Below are positions 41,002-52,559 of a stretch of 64,000 bases of DNA, one piece after another. The first letter of the stretch is position 1. The number at the start of each line of letters is the position of its first letter. This DNA is from Tetraselmis striata. Its lineage: Eukaryota > Chlorophyta > Chlorodendrophyceae > Chlorodendrales > Chlorodendraceae. The notes under the pieces were generated by a model. That model searched no databases. It saw only the letters and a program-made list of their open reading frames with translations, and had not been told where the DNA came from. The stretch is from assembly GCA_006384855.1 (NCBI GenBank), contig VCJN01000096.1:1-64000 (forward strand), read 5' to 3'. Made by a program: the position numbers and the translations under genes.

Positions 41002-41872
41002 TCACTCGTGCTCACCTTCGCGGCCACGCCCGCGTCCACCGCCACGTCCTCGTCCACGTTCGCGACCTGCAGCTGCCGCAGCCACCCGAGCAGTAGCGGT
41101 TGCTTTGGCGCTGCTGGCCACAGTCGCCTCGAAGACGCGACGCTTGTAGTCCCTCATGAGGTCCCCAAAAATCGCGGAACCCAGATGCTCAGAAGCAGGC
41201 TGAAAGTGCTGAGCTCGCAACACTTTGGTCACCGTGCACACGCTTGACCTCATTAAGCCTCCGTAGGAAGGCCAAACGAAAGCGAAACGCCGTTTCGATG
41301 GCTTCGGCGTGGTTCCGAGCTCTCGCGAGGTGGGGGGTGAAGTCCCGATTTGCAACAGGGACGCAAGGCAGCAGCTCGTCAAGCGCCACGAAAAGTGCGG
41401 CCATGTGGGCGCCGAAACACGACATCCATAAATACTCCTCCTGGACCGGCAGACGCCGGTCATCCTGCTTGAGGTACTCGTTCGTTAGGTCGGTGCTCAG
41501 GGGGAAGAGTCCAGGCACTCGGCTGACCGGCCGAACGGCCTCGTAACCAGACTCTGCTCGTTGCATTAGCTCTGGCACCGCGAGGTGAGTCATCCTCGTT
41601 ACGATACTCACGGATTTTGCTCCGACACGGCCGCTCTGGGCTAGCTCTAGCAAGTCGGGGCGCTCTGCGGCTCCCCCGCTGCCTGTCGGCTGTCCCGCGA
41701 CGCGCTGCCCGGAACCGGAACCATGTGCTCCTTCTCCATAAACAACGCGCTCACGAGCCGTCAATTGGGCCATCGCTGTAGCAAGCTCCCCTAGCAATGT
41801 AGACTGGGCCTTCACGTCTGCGTGTAGCGACTCGAGCGTCGGCTCAACGACGGGTTCTTCTCCATCTAGCAT
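41002..41872 (-). pseudogene. E3 ORF1, gag-like (one frameshift)
   Basis: From ATG 41872: MLDGEEPVVEPTLESLHADV, a probable coiled coil (QSTLLGELATAMAQL), and a middle domain with YLWMSCFGAHMAALFVALDE and RNHAEAIETAFRFRLAFLRR. A one-base shift near 41195 leads into DLMRDYKRRVFEATV and a GR-rich tail (ERGRGRGGGRGRGRE), stop at 41002. The tail suggests RNA or DNA binding. It stands where gag stands in E1; there is no RT gene between it and the recombinase. Confidence 0.7.
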
Positions 41873-41989
41873 GGTAACGCACGGACGTACGGATGAGAAT
41901 TTCACACTCGGGTGGTGAGCCGGGTGTGGTCTTGAACAACCTGGGGTGACCTTGCTCGCAACAGGTTACGAGACAGTTATATATATTAG

Positions 41990-42116
41990 CGCTGCGTGGA
42001 ACGCAGCGAAAACTGGAAGATGGCAGGCTCAGCTGTTATGGCTGCTTTTATGTCTACTCGTGCTGCACCCAAAAAGGGGCGCAACAACAGGTGCCTAGTT
42101 CCCGTACCACTGAGCA
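41990..42116 (-). repeat. E3 split direct repeat A1, inner part
   Basis: Matches 39049-39175. Interrupted at ACCACTGAGCA by the LINE-like fragment; the outer part resumes at 43282-43353. Confidence 0.88.
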
Positions 42117-43281
42117 GCCAACAACTTTCTAGACCAGGCCAACAACTCTCGGCTTCGAAATGAGGTGTGCGCTCTCCCTGCCACATGTAGGGAACGGATC
42201 TTGTTTTACCAGCTCGACGCGGCGTCAGGCATGTGGACAGTGGCCATCCCCACCGCGCGGACAACCATGACTCCGCATGAGCTGCGGGAGGTCGCTGCCG
42301 GGTACTTCTTTCTGCCTAGCCCGTGCTTGGCCCCGGTGGTTGGGAGCCAAATCATTCTGCCCTCGACGGAGCACAACCCCGTCACTGTTGACCTACACGG
42401 CGACGCGCTCATGAACCTCCCGGCGCCGGAGACGCTCACTGGCGTGTACAGCACGACGCTATCGCAGATGCCTTCCGCGATCACTGTGGTCACGACCTAG
42501 GTATCGCGGTACGGCGGGAGGTGGATGACTTGTTCCAGCAGGCAGTGCCTCTCGGCAACACCGTGCCCAGGGATGAACTCAAGGACCTAGTGCCGGACGC
42601 AGAGCTCTCCCTTCCGGCGTTCAACGTCGTGACCGGGAGTTATGATCCCCGGAGCTTGAAGTCCACGCTGCTAGAGTTCAAGACTATGCGATACGGGGTC
42701 AAGTACACTTCAGTGCCCTGGGCCACGGCTGTGGATCGGTTTGAGCGCTCCCTGTTGGGCGACATACAACGGGGGTTGGCCGCGCGGGATGCGGCGTGGC
42801 ACAACACGGAGCCCGGACAGAAGGGTCCTCTTCGAGACATCCTGGATATGTCGGAGTACACGGGCATGGTCTTCGGCACAGTGGGCGAGGTGAGCAAGGG
42901 GGTGCACCGCACAGTGCATGTTATCGCATGCTTGGCTGCGGATCGGGGTGCCCTCTCATCGCGGGGCACTCGGTGCATCACCCGGGCTCACCAGGAGGCC
43001 TTACTCGCAAGAGATTTCCTCGGGGTCCTGAGCTTGGTGGCCGCTCGAGAGCGCGCTCGCTGCCTCAATCATCAGACGGCGCAGATTTGTCTGCCATCCC
43101 GTTGTTGAAGCTGCACAGCACGTCCGAGGATCACCCACACACACACGTGCACGCGTGGCCCGGACTCTGAACCGTGTGCGTATCACTCATCCATCCCGCC
43201 TTATGCGGGATGCGGGCCGCTTTTAGGCGGCTTGCTGTGTTGATTTTCTAATTCTGGGGAACTGCCCTTTTTGTAATTCAC
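42117..43281 (+). mobile_element. LINE-like 5'-truncated insertion with 11-bp target duplication
   Basis: 1165 bp between two copies of ACCACTGAGCA (42106-42116 and 43282-43292) in the E3 repeat A1; the intact repeat at 39155-39180 shows the empty site. A direct duplication of this size and 5' truncation fit target-primed reverse transcription. It ends GCCCTTTTTGTAATTCAC after a hairpin (CCCGCCTTATGCGGG). Similar 3' ends are near 23480-23590 and 24269-24418. Confidence 0.8.
42165..43108 (+). pseudogene. C-terminal ORF of LINE-like element (frame change)
   Basis: Reads YQLDAASGMWTVAIPTARTT in the first frame, changes frame near 42400, then QHDAIADAFRDHCGHDLGIA, AVPLGNTVPRDELKDLVPDA, FKTMRYGVKYTSVPWATAVD, GPLRDILDMSEYTGMVFGTV and ARDFLGVLSLVAARERARCL. 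It has the general order seen downstream of reverse transcriptase in some algal retroelements: a His-containing block, then an endonuclease-like (possibly PD-(D/E)xK) block, then a helical tail. That comparison is from memory. No RT is present. The second half (42521-43108) is one open frame. Confidence 0.45.
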
Positions 43282-45083
43282 ACCACTGAGCAACACTTGT
43301 AGCTGAAAAGCGGTTAGGTCAAGGGAGGAAACCCCATAAACTAGTTTAGATCAGTACCGAAGCCGCTCTGCAACAAGTGGCGCCTTGTCATAAACCTGCG
43401 CCATCTAAACTCTTACTGTGCGGTCTATTTCATGCGATTCGAAACTCTGCGTCGCCTGCGGTACCTGGCGAAGCGCGGCGTCTGGGCGTTTTCCTTCGAC
43501 TTGCATGACGGCTACTACGCCCTGGGCTTGCGGGAGGACGTCCGCGACTACTTTACAATCACCGTATGTGGCACTCTGTGGCGCTTTGCGGCCCTCCCCA
43601 TGGGTTGGTCGCTAAGCCCTTACTACTTCTGCACTCTGATGGCGGTCATGGTGCGCTACCTGCGTCAACCAGGCTTCGCGACCTACAGCAGCTACGGCCG
43701 GCCCTTCCGTCGACGCTTGCGTCACCGCAAGGCGCGCGGCGTTTGCCTCCTACCGTTCATCGACGACTTCATGTTTCTTGCACCTTCGCGCCAGCTGGCT
43801 CTACGCCTACGGGCCGAGATCGAGCGAGTCTGGGGGCGCCTGGACATGGCCAAGCACCCCACCAAGGTGCACCCCGAGCCCACCCAGCAGTCGCAACACT
43901 TAGGCATGGACTTGGACCTGGTCGCTATGTAGTTCCGCGCCCCAGCGGCGAAACTGCGTCGGCTCTCCAACCTGGCCCGCGACCTCGTGTGCATCGCTGC
44001 ACGCCGCCGCCGCCACGCGCCGGCCAAATTGCTTGCGTCTCTCGCCGGGCAGGGCCATTTCCTATACCTGGCGATGCATCCGGCGAGTTTATACCTCCGC
44101 GAGGCGCACACCGTCCTGGGCCGATGCTCCTCTCCGAGTGGCAAGGTCGTTCTGACGCGTCAGCTAATTCGCGACTTGGAGTGGTGGCGCGATGTCCCCA
44201 CGCGCCACAACGGCGCACCGATTGTGGCAACAGCCTATCTGCACACGGACTCCAGCCAGTACGGCTGGGGTGCGGTACTGTGCGAAACTACAGAAGCCTG
44301 CGGATATTGGTACGAGGAGGATCGTCGACGTCATTTAACGTACAAGGAGCTCAAAGCGGTATGTCTCGCCATGCAGTCATTTTTGCCACGGCTGATGGGG
44401 CGCCGGGTACTTTTGTACGAGGACAATCAGGCGCTGGTGCAGACCCTGTCCAATTTGACTACTCGGTCACCGGTACTTGTGGCGGAACTGCGCAAGCTAT
44501 GGTATTTGCTTGATGTACACGATATTCGTTTACGAGTACGGTACATTCGGTCTGCATCGAACGCATGGGCGGACACGCTTTCGCGCAAGAAGGATTTTTC
44601 CGATTGGATGATCAATCCTCGTATATTCCGGTACGTCGATCGCATATGGGGACCTCATACGGTCGACCGATTCGCGACTATGAAGAACGCTCTAGTACCT
44701 CGGTACAACTCGCGGTGGATGGTCCCTGGTACCGAGGCGGTGGACTCCTTGGCCCAGTCGGACGCCACATGGCGCGCCGAAGTGAACTGGTTCAATCCCC
44801 CCTGGGAGCCGTTGGACGATCTGGTGCTAAAACTGCAGCAATCGTGCGCCGCGGCGACAGTGATCGCCCCGGCCTGCCACGGTCGCCCTTGGCTCCAGCA
44901 GCTACACGAGATGGCTACCGAGGTACTGCACTACCCTCCTTCCCGCGATCTGTTCTTTCCCGGGCTGCTCGGGCGCCGCGCCGGCATCGGGCCGCCGCCC
45001 TGGAGCGTGATGCTCTTCCGCCTTCCCTTCCGTCCTTCTTCTACCGGTCGCAACGCGCCGGTTACCGCCGGGCGTTAAATACT

Positions 45084-46225
45084 GCTGCCACTACCTTGGA
45101 CGTTTCCGCGGACGCTTTTCATGTCTCATGTACGGATGCTCGCAGCAGACGACACCCGACTGTGCGGTACGGGTTGAAATCGAACGTACCGTCGGCACCA
45201 TGGGCAGCGATTATGAGACCTGGGCTACTGCGGTTACTCGGCGACGACGAGGTTAGCCGCCGTGCCGCGAATTTCTTGATATCTTCGCGTGGAACGTACC
45301 GTACAGCCTTACGGGTCTGAATCTGTTCTGCGAGTTTTGCGTGCAAAATGGGAGGCTGCCGGACACGGCGGATCCGCCGCTCATCGTTCGGTACACCTCT
45401 TGGGTTGCGGCACGTGGCCGCAACAAGGCTGGTGCCTTTGGACCCGACCTTTCAGCGATCAACCCCTTTTTCACCGATAACTTCAAGGAGCCGCCGGCGC
45501 TTGGGCCTTTCATCAACCATGCGATGCGCGGTTGGGAGCTAGCTCAGCCGGTGCTGGACACCCCTGACTACCGGGTGCCTTTGCCTGCGGACGTCGCCCT
45601 CGCATGTGTTCGACGTGCGCAGCGGCTGGTTTCTGACAGGTCCACCGCGTGCGACCTGCCCACATTACGTGCCCTGCTCGTTACCGCGGTCAATTTCCTT
45701 TTTTGTCACCGCGTGGGAACTGGTACTGGGTGCGGCGTGCGCGATTTGGCGGTTGAATCCCGCGACATTACGTTGTACCGTCGAGTACTTAAGGGCAAGT
45801 TTTCTGGTGCGCCTCGTCCGGTGCTGCAAATTGCCCGCGAGGCGCACCCCGAAATCGCGGACGGAGCTTTTGGAGTTCTTCGTCACCTGCCGCGATCACG
45901 TGCTGCCCGGCAGCTCCCTAATGATGATCTCGGCACGTGGACCGCGGCTACTGCTTCCGAATGGGTTACTGCCGCTGCCTTGGCGGTTGACGCTACCCCG
46001 CCTGCTGGTTTCTGCTGGTCGTCGCACAGCCTTCGCAGTGGCGGGGCGTCCGCGGCCTCGGCCACGGGCCTCACTATGCCTACAGCTGGCTGGCTTGGCG
46101 GCTGGGCAGTGGGCAGCGGCGTGGTGCTCAATTACATCGTGCCAGACACCATGGACTCCGCTGGGGCCCGCTACTTCTTCGGCTTCATGGCACCGCAGCG
46201 TTCCGCTGCTAATCTTTCACAGTGA
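45084..46225 (+). pseudogene. E2 tyrosine recombinase (one frameshift)
   Basis: N-terminal part in one frame (GLLRLLGDDEVSRRAANFLI), shift near 45312, then open to TGA at 46223-46225: NLFCEFCVQNGRLPDTADPP, LVTAVNFLFCHRVGTGTGCG (catalytic Arg), SSHSLRSGGASAASATG (His, Arg) and GGWAVGSGVVLNYIVP (Trp, Tyr). The catalytic set is complete apart from the shift. No good ATG follows the RT stop at 45078. Confidence 0.9.
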
Positions 46226-46267
46226 CTGGTTTTTCACCGCTAGCTGTGGCCTTACGGTTTTTCCCGG

Positions 46268-46294
46268 CAACGTGACTCGCACTCTGTCTAATCG
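46268..46294 (+). repeat. E2 split direct repeat B1
   Basis: 27 bp, CAACGTGACTCGCACTCTGT..., identical to 46597-46623. Confidence 0.93.
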
Positions 46295-46542
46295 TTGTTT
46301 CGTACTTAACTGAGTTTAGTCAGACGACGGACCGAGTTGTGCGGTCAAACGACTACCACCTGGAAAATATAGCACAGTAGCCAGTCCTCGGCTCTGTCTA
46401 GAATCTTCCAGGACGGGACAGTGAGCAGCGGACTCGCGACCGCACCAGCTCCCGACCTGTTTCCCTGCCTACATGCAGCTACTACTTAGCCAACTGTCTA
46501 GACCATAGCGCTCATCCCTGTTGTTGTTGCGCTTCACGCACC
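46295..46542 (+). repeat. E2 split direct repeat A2
   Basis: Partner of 37324-37575. Confidence 0.92.
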
Positions 46543-46596
46543 CACCCGTCCCACCCATCTTGTTTTGGTGTGGCGAGGGGCTTGTAAGACAAGACA

Positions 46597-46623
46597 CAAC
46601 GTGACTCGCACTCTGTCTAATCG
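46597..46623 (+). repeat. E2 split direct repeat B2 and right terminus
   Basis: Identical to B1; followed by TCAAGGAAACTC flank. Confidence 0.93.
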
Positions 46624-47180
46624 TCAAGGAAACTCATACAATGTAGAAATCGCACGGATTCTTCCGGTCCGTTTTCCCGACTGCAGGAAAACGGTCGCCG
46701 CGCTCCCTTAGATGTTATTCGTCGGTGATGTCACTTCCCCCCCTATGAATGGTCGGAGAAACGTTGTAGGAGCTCATTCCTCCGACCGGACCCCCCTTCC
46801 ATTGTAGGAGCATATTTCCTCCAATAGAAGCCACCACGTGACGCCATGGGGGGGCGATCGCACCCGAGCATGGTTTGTCCCTCCGCCCGCCCGGCTTGAT
46901 TCCTCGGCTCACACCTCCTCCGCATCGCTGCCGGGGGCCTTGAGGGGCGTGGGGCGCGGCGGCCTTTTGGCGGGCACACCCGGCGCGGCTGCCTTCGAGG
47001 TGTCGGGCGAGCTGATCTCGTGCTCAGCCGCGCCCTTGCTACTGCAGGCGACTTCAAGCTCGCCGTTGTCCGTTTGCGGAGTTGTCCACCTCACCGTCGC
47101 CGTTGCCGCCGTCATGTGCGGGGCTGCCGGGCTGCGAGGCCTCGCCGTCGGGGTGCGCCGCATGCCACTGCAGCATGATG
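46624..47180. other. Spacer between E2 and CACTG copy 2
   Basis: On the minus strand 47177-46909 is open and reads DNGELEVACSSKGAAEHEIS and KAAAPGVPAKRPPRPTPLKA before TGA, like the C-terminus of a low-complexity protein; it is cut at its upstream end by the CACTG element. Not identified. Confidence 0.3.
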
Positions 47181-47202
47181 CACTGTGAGATTCAGATGTG
47201 AC
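47181..47202 (+). repeat. Terminal inverted repeat, copy 2 left
   Basis: 22 bp, exact complement of 54550-54571. Confidence 0.92.
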
Positions 47203-47815
47203 ATACGGGTGACGAAGCACTACCGTACCGGTACCACTATTATCCGTGAAAGCTGCTGCTGGTGGCGGCACGTCCATCCAGTTACGTGCGAGTACATCCG
47301 GCGTTATTGCCGGCGGGCGATAAATCTTTTTTGTCATCATTCTGGTAGTCGTACTAGCCCGGTAAATTGTTACATGGCACTGACGTATAAGGTACAAGGT
47401 TGTCCGTGTAGTACCGGGTAGTACGCGATATATTTATTGAGCCGGTACCGGGTATCTAGTACCCGGTACCCGGTACCCGGGCGCGATGACGAGTGGTCCT
47501 GTGGATAACTACGACTATTAGTACATGGGAGCGCAAATCGCAGCCGTACTATTCGGTAACACTGGGGAATTTTGTGTACATTATAGCTAGTATTGCTGAA
47601 CGGGCCTGCCAGCCGTCCGATCAAAGGTCATCAGATGGGCGGTTTGGCTGCCATGTTTTGCCAAAGAGTGCTCACGTTACATAAATATTCGCGAGGAGGA
47701 GGGCGGGGGCAGGCAGCGGTTTGCCGAAGAATGTTTGAATTACAATATTCGCGACAGCTGCCATCGGGGAATGTGGCCCGGGGGGGGGGGGGGGGGGGCG
47801 TGGTCCCCCCGCCGC

Positions 47816-48476
47816 CCCCCCCCCCCCCCCCCCCCCGCCGCCCGCCGCTCCCGCCGGGGGAGTGAGGGGAGGGGGGTAAGGGGGCGGGGGCTACTACTTG
47901 TTCTTGTTCTTGCGTGCCCGGGGGACCCTCCGCTTCGACGATCTCGCTGCCTCCGCCTCGCTCCGCCTCCGCCTCCGCCTGCGCCTCCGACTCCGCCTCC
48001 GACTCCGCGACCGTCAGTTTCTTACCTCGGCGCTTCTTCACTGGCCTCTTCCGCTTCTTGTCATCCGTCAGTGTCTTCACCACCCCGGGAGGCTGTGCCG
48101 TCGACGACGCCGCCATGAGCTTCCTTACCTTCGCGTCGGGACGCCTCCTGTGCCGAGACGCCCACAACAAGCCACAATCGTTTCGCCTTTAAGCGGCTGA
48201 GGATGCGGCCTCCTCGGCCACCACGAGTTGCGCCGCTGGCACTGTGGAAGCCTTGGCGTTGAGGTGGGCCTTACGGCGCTCCCGGACGAACCTGCGCGCG
48301 GCACAAGTTAGCCACGAGTGGGTGCGTGCTAATGCGGAGGGTGGAGTGTTTTGTTGCGCGCCCACCTTGTCACGCGTTTCCTCATGTCTTTCTCGTCCTC
48401 CTCGATGCCGGCGGCGCGGACACGCGAGACAACAAGGCTCGCCGCCCACTTTTGCCCGGGGGGCGAGGTCTGCCAT
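47816..48476 (-). other. Lys/Arg-rich coding-like segment, element copy 2
   Basis: Counterpart of 2947-3666 with KKRKRPVKKRRGKKLTVAE and a shorter Glu/Ala run; unresolved exon structure. Confidence 0.35.
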
Positions 48477-49259
48477 GGCGCTGTGAGCGGTGAAGGGGCG
48501 TGGGGGGGGGGGGGGGGGGGGGGGGCGGCCGAGGTGGAGAAACTAACACCCAGTCGACGACCGCCTTCCGCAGCAGTCAACGAGCGACACATCGGAGGCG
48601 AGGAGCAGCGCGCCACTACTATTTATATGCACGTATTGTCAAGAGCTAGTCGGTGCGGCATTGTGTCGGTGTAATTTCGCAATGTTTATTGTTGAAGTAG
48701 CACGGCGTAATGAATACGCGGTTTCACCGAGTGAATCCGGGATAATATGTGCGGTAGGGCGCGCGTATATGTGCGCGACGAATGTGCGCGCGCAGCGTTG
48801 TGCGGCGGTGTGCGGCGGTGTGCACCGATGTTAATATAGTGTGAATATTATATCGGCCGTAGACGATCGGGTCTGGCAGCACCGCCCGTGCTTGTAAATA
48901 AGCGACAATGGATCACGTCATGCTCCGGTTGTACTCCTACACTTCCTCCACTTTGGCGGGTGGGGGGGGGCGGGGGGGGGGGGGGGGGGTCCTGTCCTTA
49001 TTACTTGCATCGGTGGACGTGCTGGATATGGAGGTCACCGGGCACATCGCGTGGTTTCGGAGCAGTTCATTCGCGCCTCCTCGTCTTGTTTGCAATCGTC
49101 GCCCTAATCCAATGCAGGGTGAGTAGCGGGACACTGTGCCCCCCCCCCCCCCCCCGGGTTTATGTAAACAAATATCTAGCCGTGCATGCGCCGCAATCGG
49201 TACCCAATGAGCGGGGTATGTGACAGTGGTTTCGGAGCAGTGCAAGCATTCCGTGCGTG

Positions 49260-49860
49260 TGCACAAGCACGTACGACTGGGAATGAGGCGGGGGTTGCGG
49301 ATGGAGTGCATTGGCGGTGCATAGAATAGCGGGTTCCTGGGGTTTTAGCTGCATCAGACGCCGTATTCCCATCCATCCGGCACGGAATGTCCGGTTTTCA
49401 CACATTTGTGTGTTAATATAGTGTGAATATTACGCGTCTTTTACGCCGGGTGGATGGGTATCCGGCGTCCGATGCACCCCAATTATTTGCAGCACGCTAG
49501 TCTGTGCATCGCCAGTGCACTCCGCAAGCCCCGCCTCCATCCGCGTCGGAACCGGTAGTAAGTGTTGTTGTGTGCGCACATCGTGACAACATTACACGGT
49601 GGCAATTTATTGCAATTATTAGCGGTGGATAATGTGAAGGCGTTTTCGAAATCGACAGAGAATGAGGCGGTGCTGGCGGAGTGCATTGGCGGTGCATAGA
49701 ATAGCGTGTCCCTGGGGTTTTGGCTGCATCGGACGCCGTATTCCCACCCATCCGGCACGGAATGTCCGGTTTTCACACATTTGTGTGTTAATATAGTGTG
49801 AATATTACGTACGCGCCTTTTACGCTGGGTGGATGGGCATCCGGCGTCCGATGCACCCCG
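49260..49860. repeat. 370-bp tandem repeat, about two units (copy 2)
   Basis: Same unit and inverted arms as 3980-5110, with one unit fewer; the G-tract at about 48960-48988 and the C-tract at about 49139-49155 precede it. Confidence 0.8.
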
Positions 49861-50722
49861 AATCTCACCAACACGCTACTCTACGCACCCCCAACGCACT
49901 CCGCCAGCCCCGCCTCTTTCCGCGCAGGTCCTACGTTCCATTGTATGTATATACATACGTACATGTACTGCTCCGAAACCAGCCCAAACTTAATGAGTGC
50001 ACAAGTGTAAATGGGGGGGGGGGGGGGGGGATGTGGCGGCGGGGCATCCACTCACACATACCCCGGCGATGCATGACACATATTACATGCCGTGGTGGGT
50101 CGGCGGGCCGACCCGGCGGGCCGACCCGGCGGGGGGTGGGGGGGGGGGGGGGGGGGGGGGTCTATTCAACTACACGTGCCACAGTGTCGTTTCGTGGAGC
50201 AGTATGTGTGCCCGGCCTCATTTATACCGCCCCCTACCTCCGCTGCATGGTCCACCCCTACGAATTACTTAGCACAAACCGCCATTACTTAATAGGAACC
50301 TAGCACAGCCAGGCTTATATGCCCGCTTTGCCGATCAACTTCTACGCACTTTCCGTCCCTCAACCGCCGGACATGGGGGTTAAGCCGCCAGCCTCGGCAG
50401 TTGCTTAGCCAGACTTGGGTTCCCGTACCGTGTCCATGGCTTCGCAGCTCTGCCGCCGGCACACGCCGAGTCCGGGGCTTGCTGCCGTGGGGTTGCGCAC
50501 GCATGCACGCACGGTAATACGCCGCCGACGCCGCCACGCTTACTTCCACCACCTTCACCAGCCGCAGCTTCGCACGCCGTTCCGCCGACATACGAAACGC
50601 ACGAATCCCCCCCCCCCCCCCCCCCCGTCCCCGCGTCATGTATAATATATTCGAGGCGACTATGCGGGGCGCAGCACACGCCGCGGCGTGGGTCGGCGGA
50701 GCGGCAGGCGGCGGGAGCCCTA

Positions 50723-51503
50723 ATGGCCGGGCAGTATCCACACCCACACAGGCACCGCCGCTCACCTCCGACGCGGATGAACCGCCTCCCAAAGGAAACA
50801 TGCCGGTTGGTGGTAAGCCCAGCAGGCGTGGGGTGCCGGCGCCGGTACTGGTGCGACGGAGCTGTCGCGTCAGGAACCGCACCGCATGTGGAGCAACACA
50901 TGGCGGTGCCGGCCCCACCTATGTCTAGGGCCACCTCCTCACAGCACCCCGCCACGACGGCGTCGGCCACCGCCGACGGCGCCGTTGCGGGGGGGGACGC
51001 CCTTCCAGGCGACGATGATGCGCATGGTGCGCCGCGTCAGGAGGCGGAGGAGGCCGTGGTCGAGGCGACTGATCGGGCTGAGGGGGTTGTTGAGGCGAGC
51101 GAGGCTGCGCTCGCGCCACCCGCCCCGCAGCCACCTGCGGGACATGCCGACTTGCTCGTCGCCATGTTGACCGGAGCACTACGAGCAGTGGCGGGAGGCG
51201 GCCACATGCACTATCATGTGCGTGGACTGCGGCCAACGGACGGACTGGGAGTGTTGCTGCGACGGCACCCCGGCTTTGTGCGGCCCCAAGTACCCATGCA
51301 TGGCGACCCATCAGCGGGCAGTCCCCTGCCCGACCACGGCCACGGTGAGGGCGGAGTTCCGCCATGTCAGGGACGCGTTCCACGACGCGACTCGCGCCGC
51401 CGTGTGTGAGGCTTCCGAGAAGGCACGCGCGGCTGGTGGGGTGCGCATGGTGAGGCGGCGGACGGCCCAGGAGATGAAGGAGAGTGAGACATGCCGTCAG
51501 TGA
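50723..51503 (+). pseudogene. Zinc-finger ORF, copy 2 (26-bp deletion)
   Basis: Counterpart of 5980-6786. A 26-bp deletion after HMHYHVR (near 51220) shifts the frame; the cysteine block VDCGQRTDWECCCDG continues in the other frame (51216-51503). Confidence 0.6.
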
Positions 51504-51529
51504 GGTCGGGCGCAATGTCATTGGGTGGG

Positions 51530-52268
51530 GCACACGGACGTGTAACACTTGCACTTTGCGCGTACTGCTGGGTTACATCCAGGCGGTGTCACACTATGCA
51601 ACCGGAAAGGCTGCGTTGCTACGGTGCGACGCCTCACTCGGTAGCAACCGCTGCCCCGCCTATCCCACAGCCGCTGCCCCCCCCCCCCCCCCCCTCGCGC
51701 ACCGTCCTGCGACCTCGCGTGGATCCCCGCCACCAGCAGCTTGCACTTGCACTTTGCGCGTACTGCTGGGTTACATCCAGGCGGTGTCACACTATGCAAC
51801 CGGAAAGGCTGCGTTGCTACTGCAAACGATGCTACGCCTCACTTGGTAGCAACCGCTGCCCCGCCTATCCCACAGCCGCTGCCCCCCCCCCCCCCCCCCC
51901 CCGCGGGATCCCCGCCATCAGCAGCTTGCACTTGCACTTTGCGCGTACTGCTGGGTTACATCCAGGCGGTGTCACACTATGCAACCGGAAAGGCTGCGTT
52001 GCTACTGCAAACGATGCTACGCCTCACTCGGTAGCAACCGCTGCCCCGCCTATCCCACAGCCGTTGCCCCCCCCCCCCCCCCCCTCGCGCACCGTCCTGC
52101 GACCTCGCGTGGATCCCCGCCACCAGCAGCTTGCACTTGCACTTTGCGCGTACTGCTGGGTGACATCCAGGCGGCGTCACACTATGCAACCGGAACGGCT
52201 GCGTTGCTACTGCAAACGATGCGACGCCTCACTCTGTAGCAACCGCTGCCGCGCCTATCCCACAGCCG

Positions 52269-52302
<34 letters not shown>

Positions 52303-52455
52303 CCCGCGGGATCCCCGCCATCAGCAGCTTGCACTTGCACTTTGCGCGTACTGCCGGGTTACATCCAGGCGGCGTCACACCGGAAAGGCTGCGTTGCTAC
52401 TGCAAACGATGCTACGCCTCACTCGGTAGCAACCGCTGCCCCGCCCATCCCACTC
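51530..52455 (+). repeat. Cys-rich exon-like tandem repeat, five units (copy 2)
   Basis: Units start near 51550, 51750, 51933, 52140 and 52338 (183-205 bp apart), each with a 17-32 base C-tract except the last. The first unit lacks 12 bases (CKRC). Two sub-types alternate (GCGGGATCCCC or ACCTCGCGTGGATCCCC before the AG). Confidence 0.85.
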
Positions 52456-52535
52456 GCCTTGGCGCCGCGCTGCCCCGGCCGCCGCGCCTTGGCGCCGCGC
52501 TGCCCCGGCCGCCGCGCCTTGGCGCCGCGCTGGTT
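52455..52535. repeat. 30-bp minisatellite, about two units (copy 2)
   Basis: Same unit as 7741-8190, contracted or not yet expanded. Confidence 0.9.
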
Positions 52536-52559
52536 CTCGAGTCCTCCCCTCCCTGGTGA

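Larger units (their letters stand above)
38931..43353 (-). mobile_element. Recombinase retroelement E3 nested in E2
   Basis: 4423-bp minus-strand insertion in the E2 RT gene. Ends: TTTCAAGTTGAATCTGG (left, 38931) and ...AACTAGTTTAGATCA (right, 43353). The junction TTTAGATCA|TTTCAAG at 39235/39236 is the fused-ends signature. It carries gag-like and recombinase genes but no RT, and its A1 repeat is split by a LINE-like fragment (42117-43281). Confidence 0.9.
38640..45078 (+). pseudogene. E2 reverse transcriptase/RNase H, split by E3 and an amber stop
   Basis: 5' part 38640-38930 (FLRHRVRQNWREWRRIGASG ... HYVSRVFL); 3' part 43354-45078. The frame continues exactly across the E3 insertion (VFL before, VPKPLCNKWRLVINLRHLN after). 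Motifs: FSFDLHDGYYALGL, ALPMGWSLSPYYF, the RT box as FIDDFMFL (near 43760), RNase H YLHTDSSQYGWGAV (near 44240) and LLYEDNQALVQTL, NAWADTLSRK, and NWFNPPWEPLDDL (methyltransferase-like NPPW, near 44795). Besides E3, one TAG at 43930-43932 breaks the frame. Confidence 0.93.
37324..46623 (+). mobile_element. Recombinase retroelement E2, carrying nested insertions
   Basis: 9.3 kb as found; about 4.9 kb after subtracting E3 (38931-43353). Split direct repeats: A1 37324-37575, B1 46268-46294, A2 46295-46542, B2 46597-46623. The left flank ends TTATTCG, the B1/A2 junction is CTAATCG|TTGTTTCG, and the right edge is CTAATCG|TCAAGG; TCG is shared. Gene order gag, RT/RNase H/methyltransferase-like, recombinase is as in E1, but each gene is damaged. 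Confidence 0.9.
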
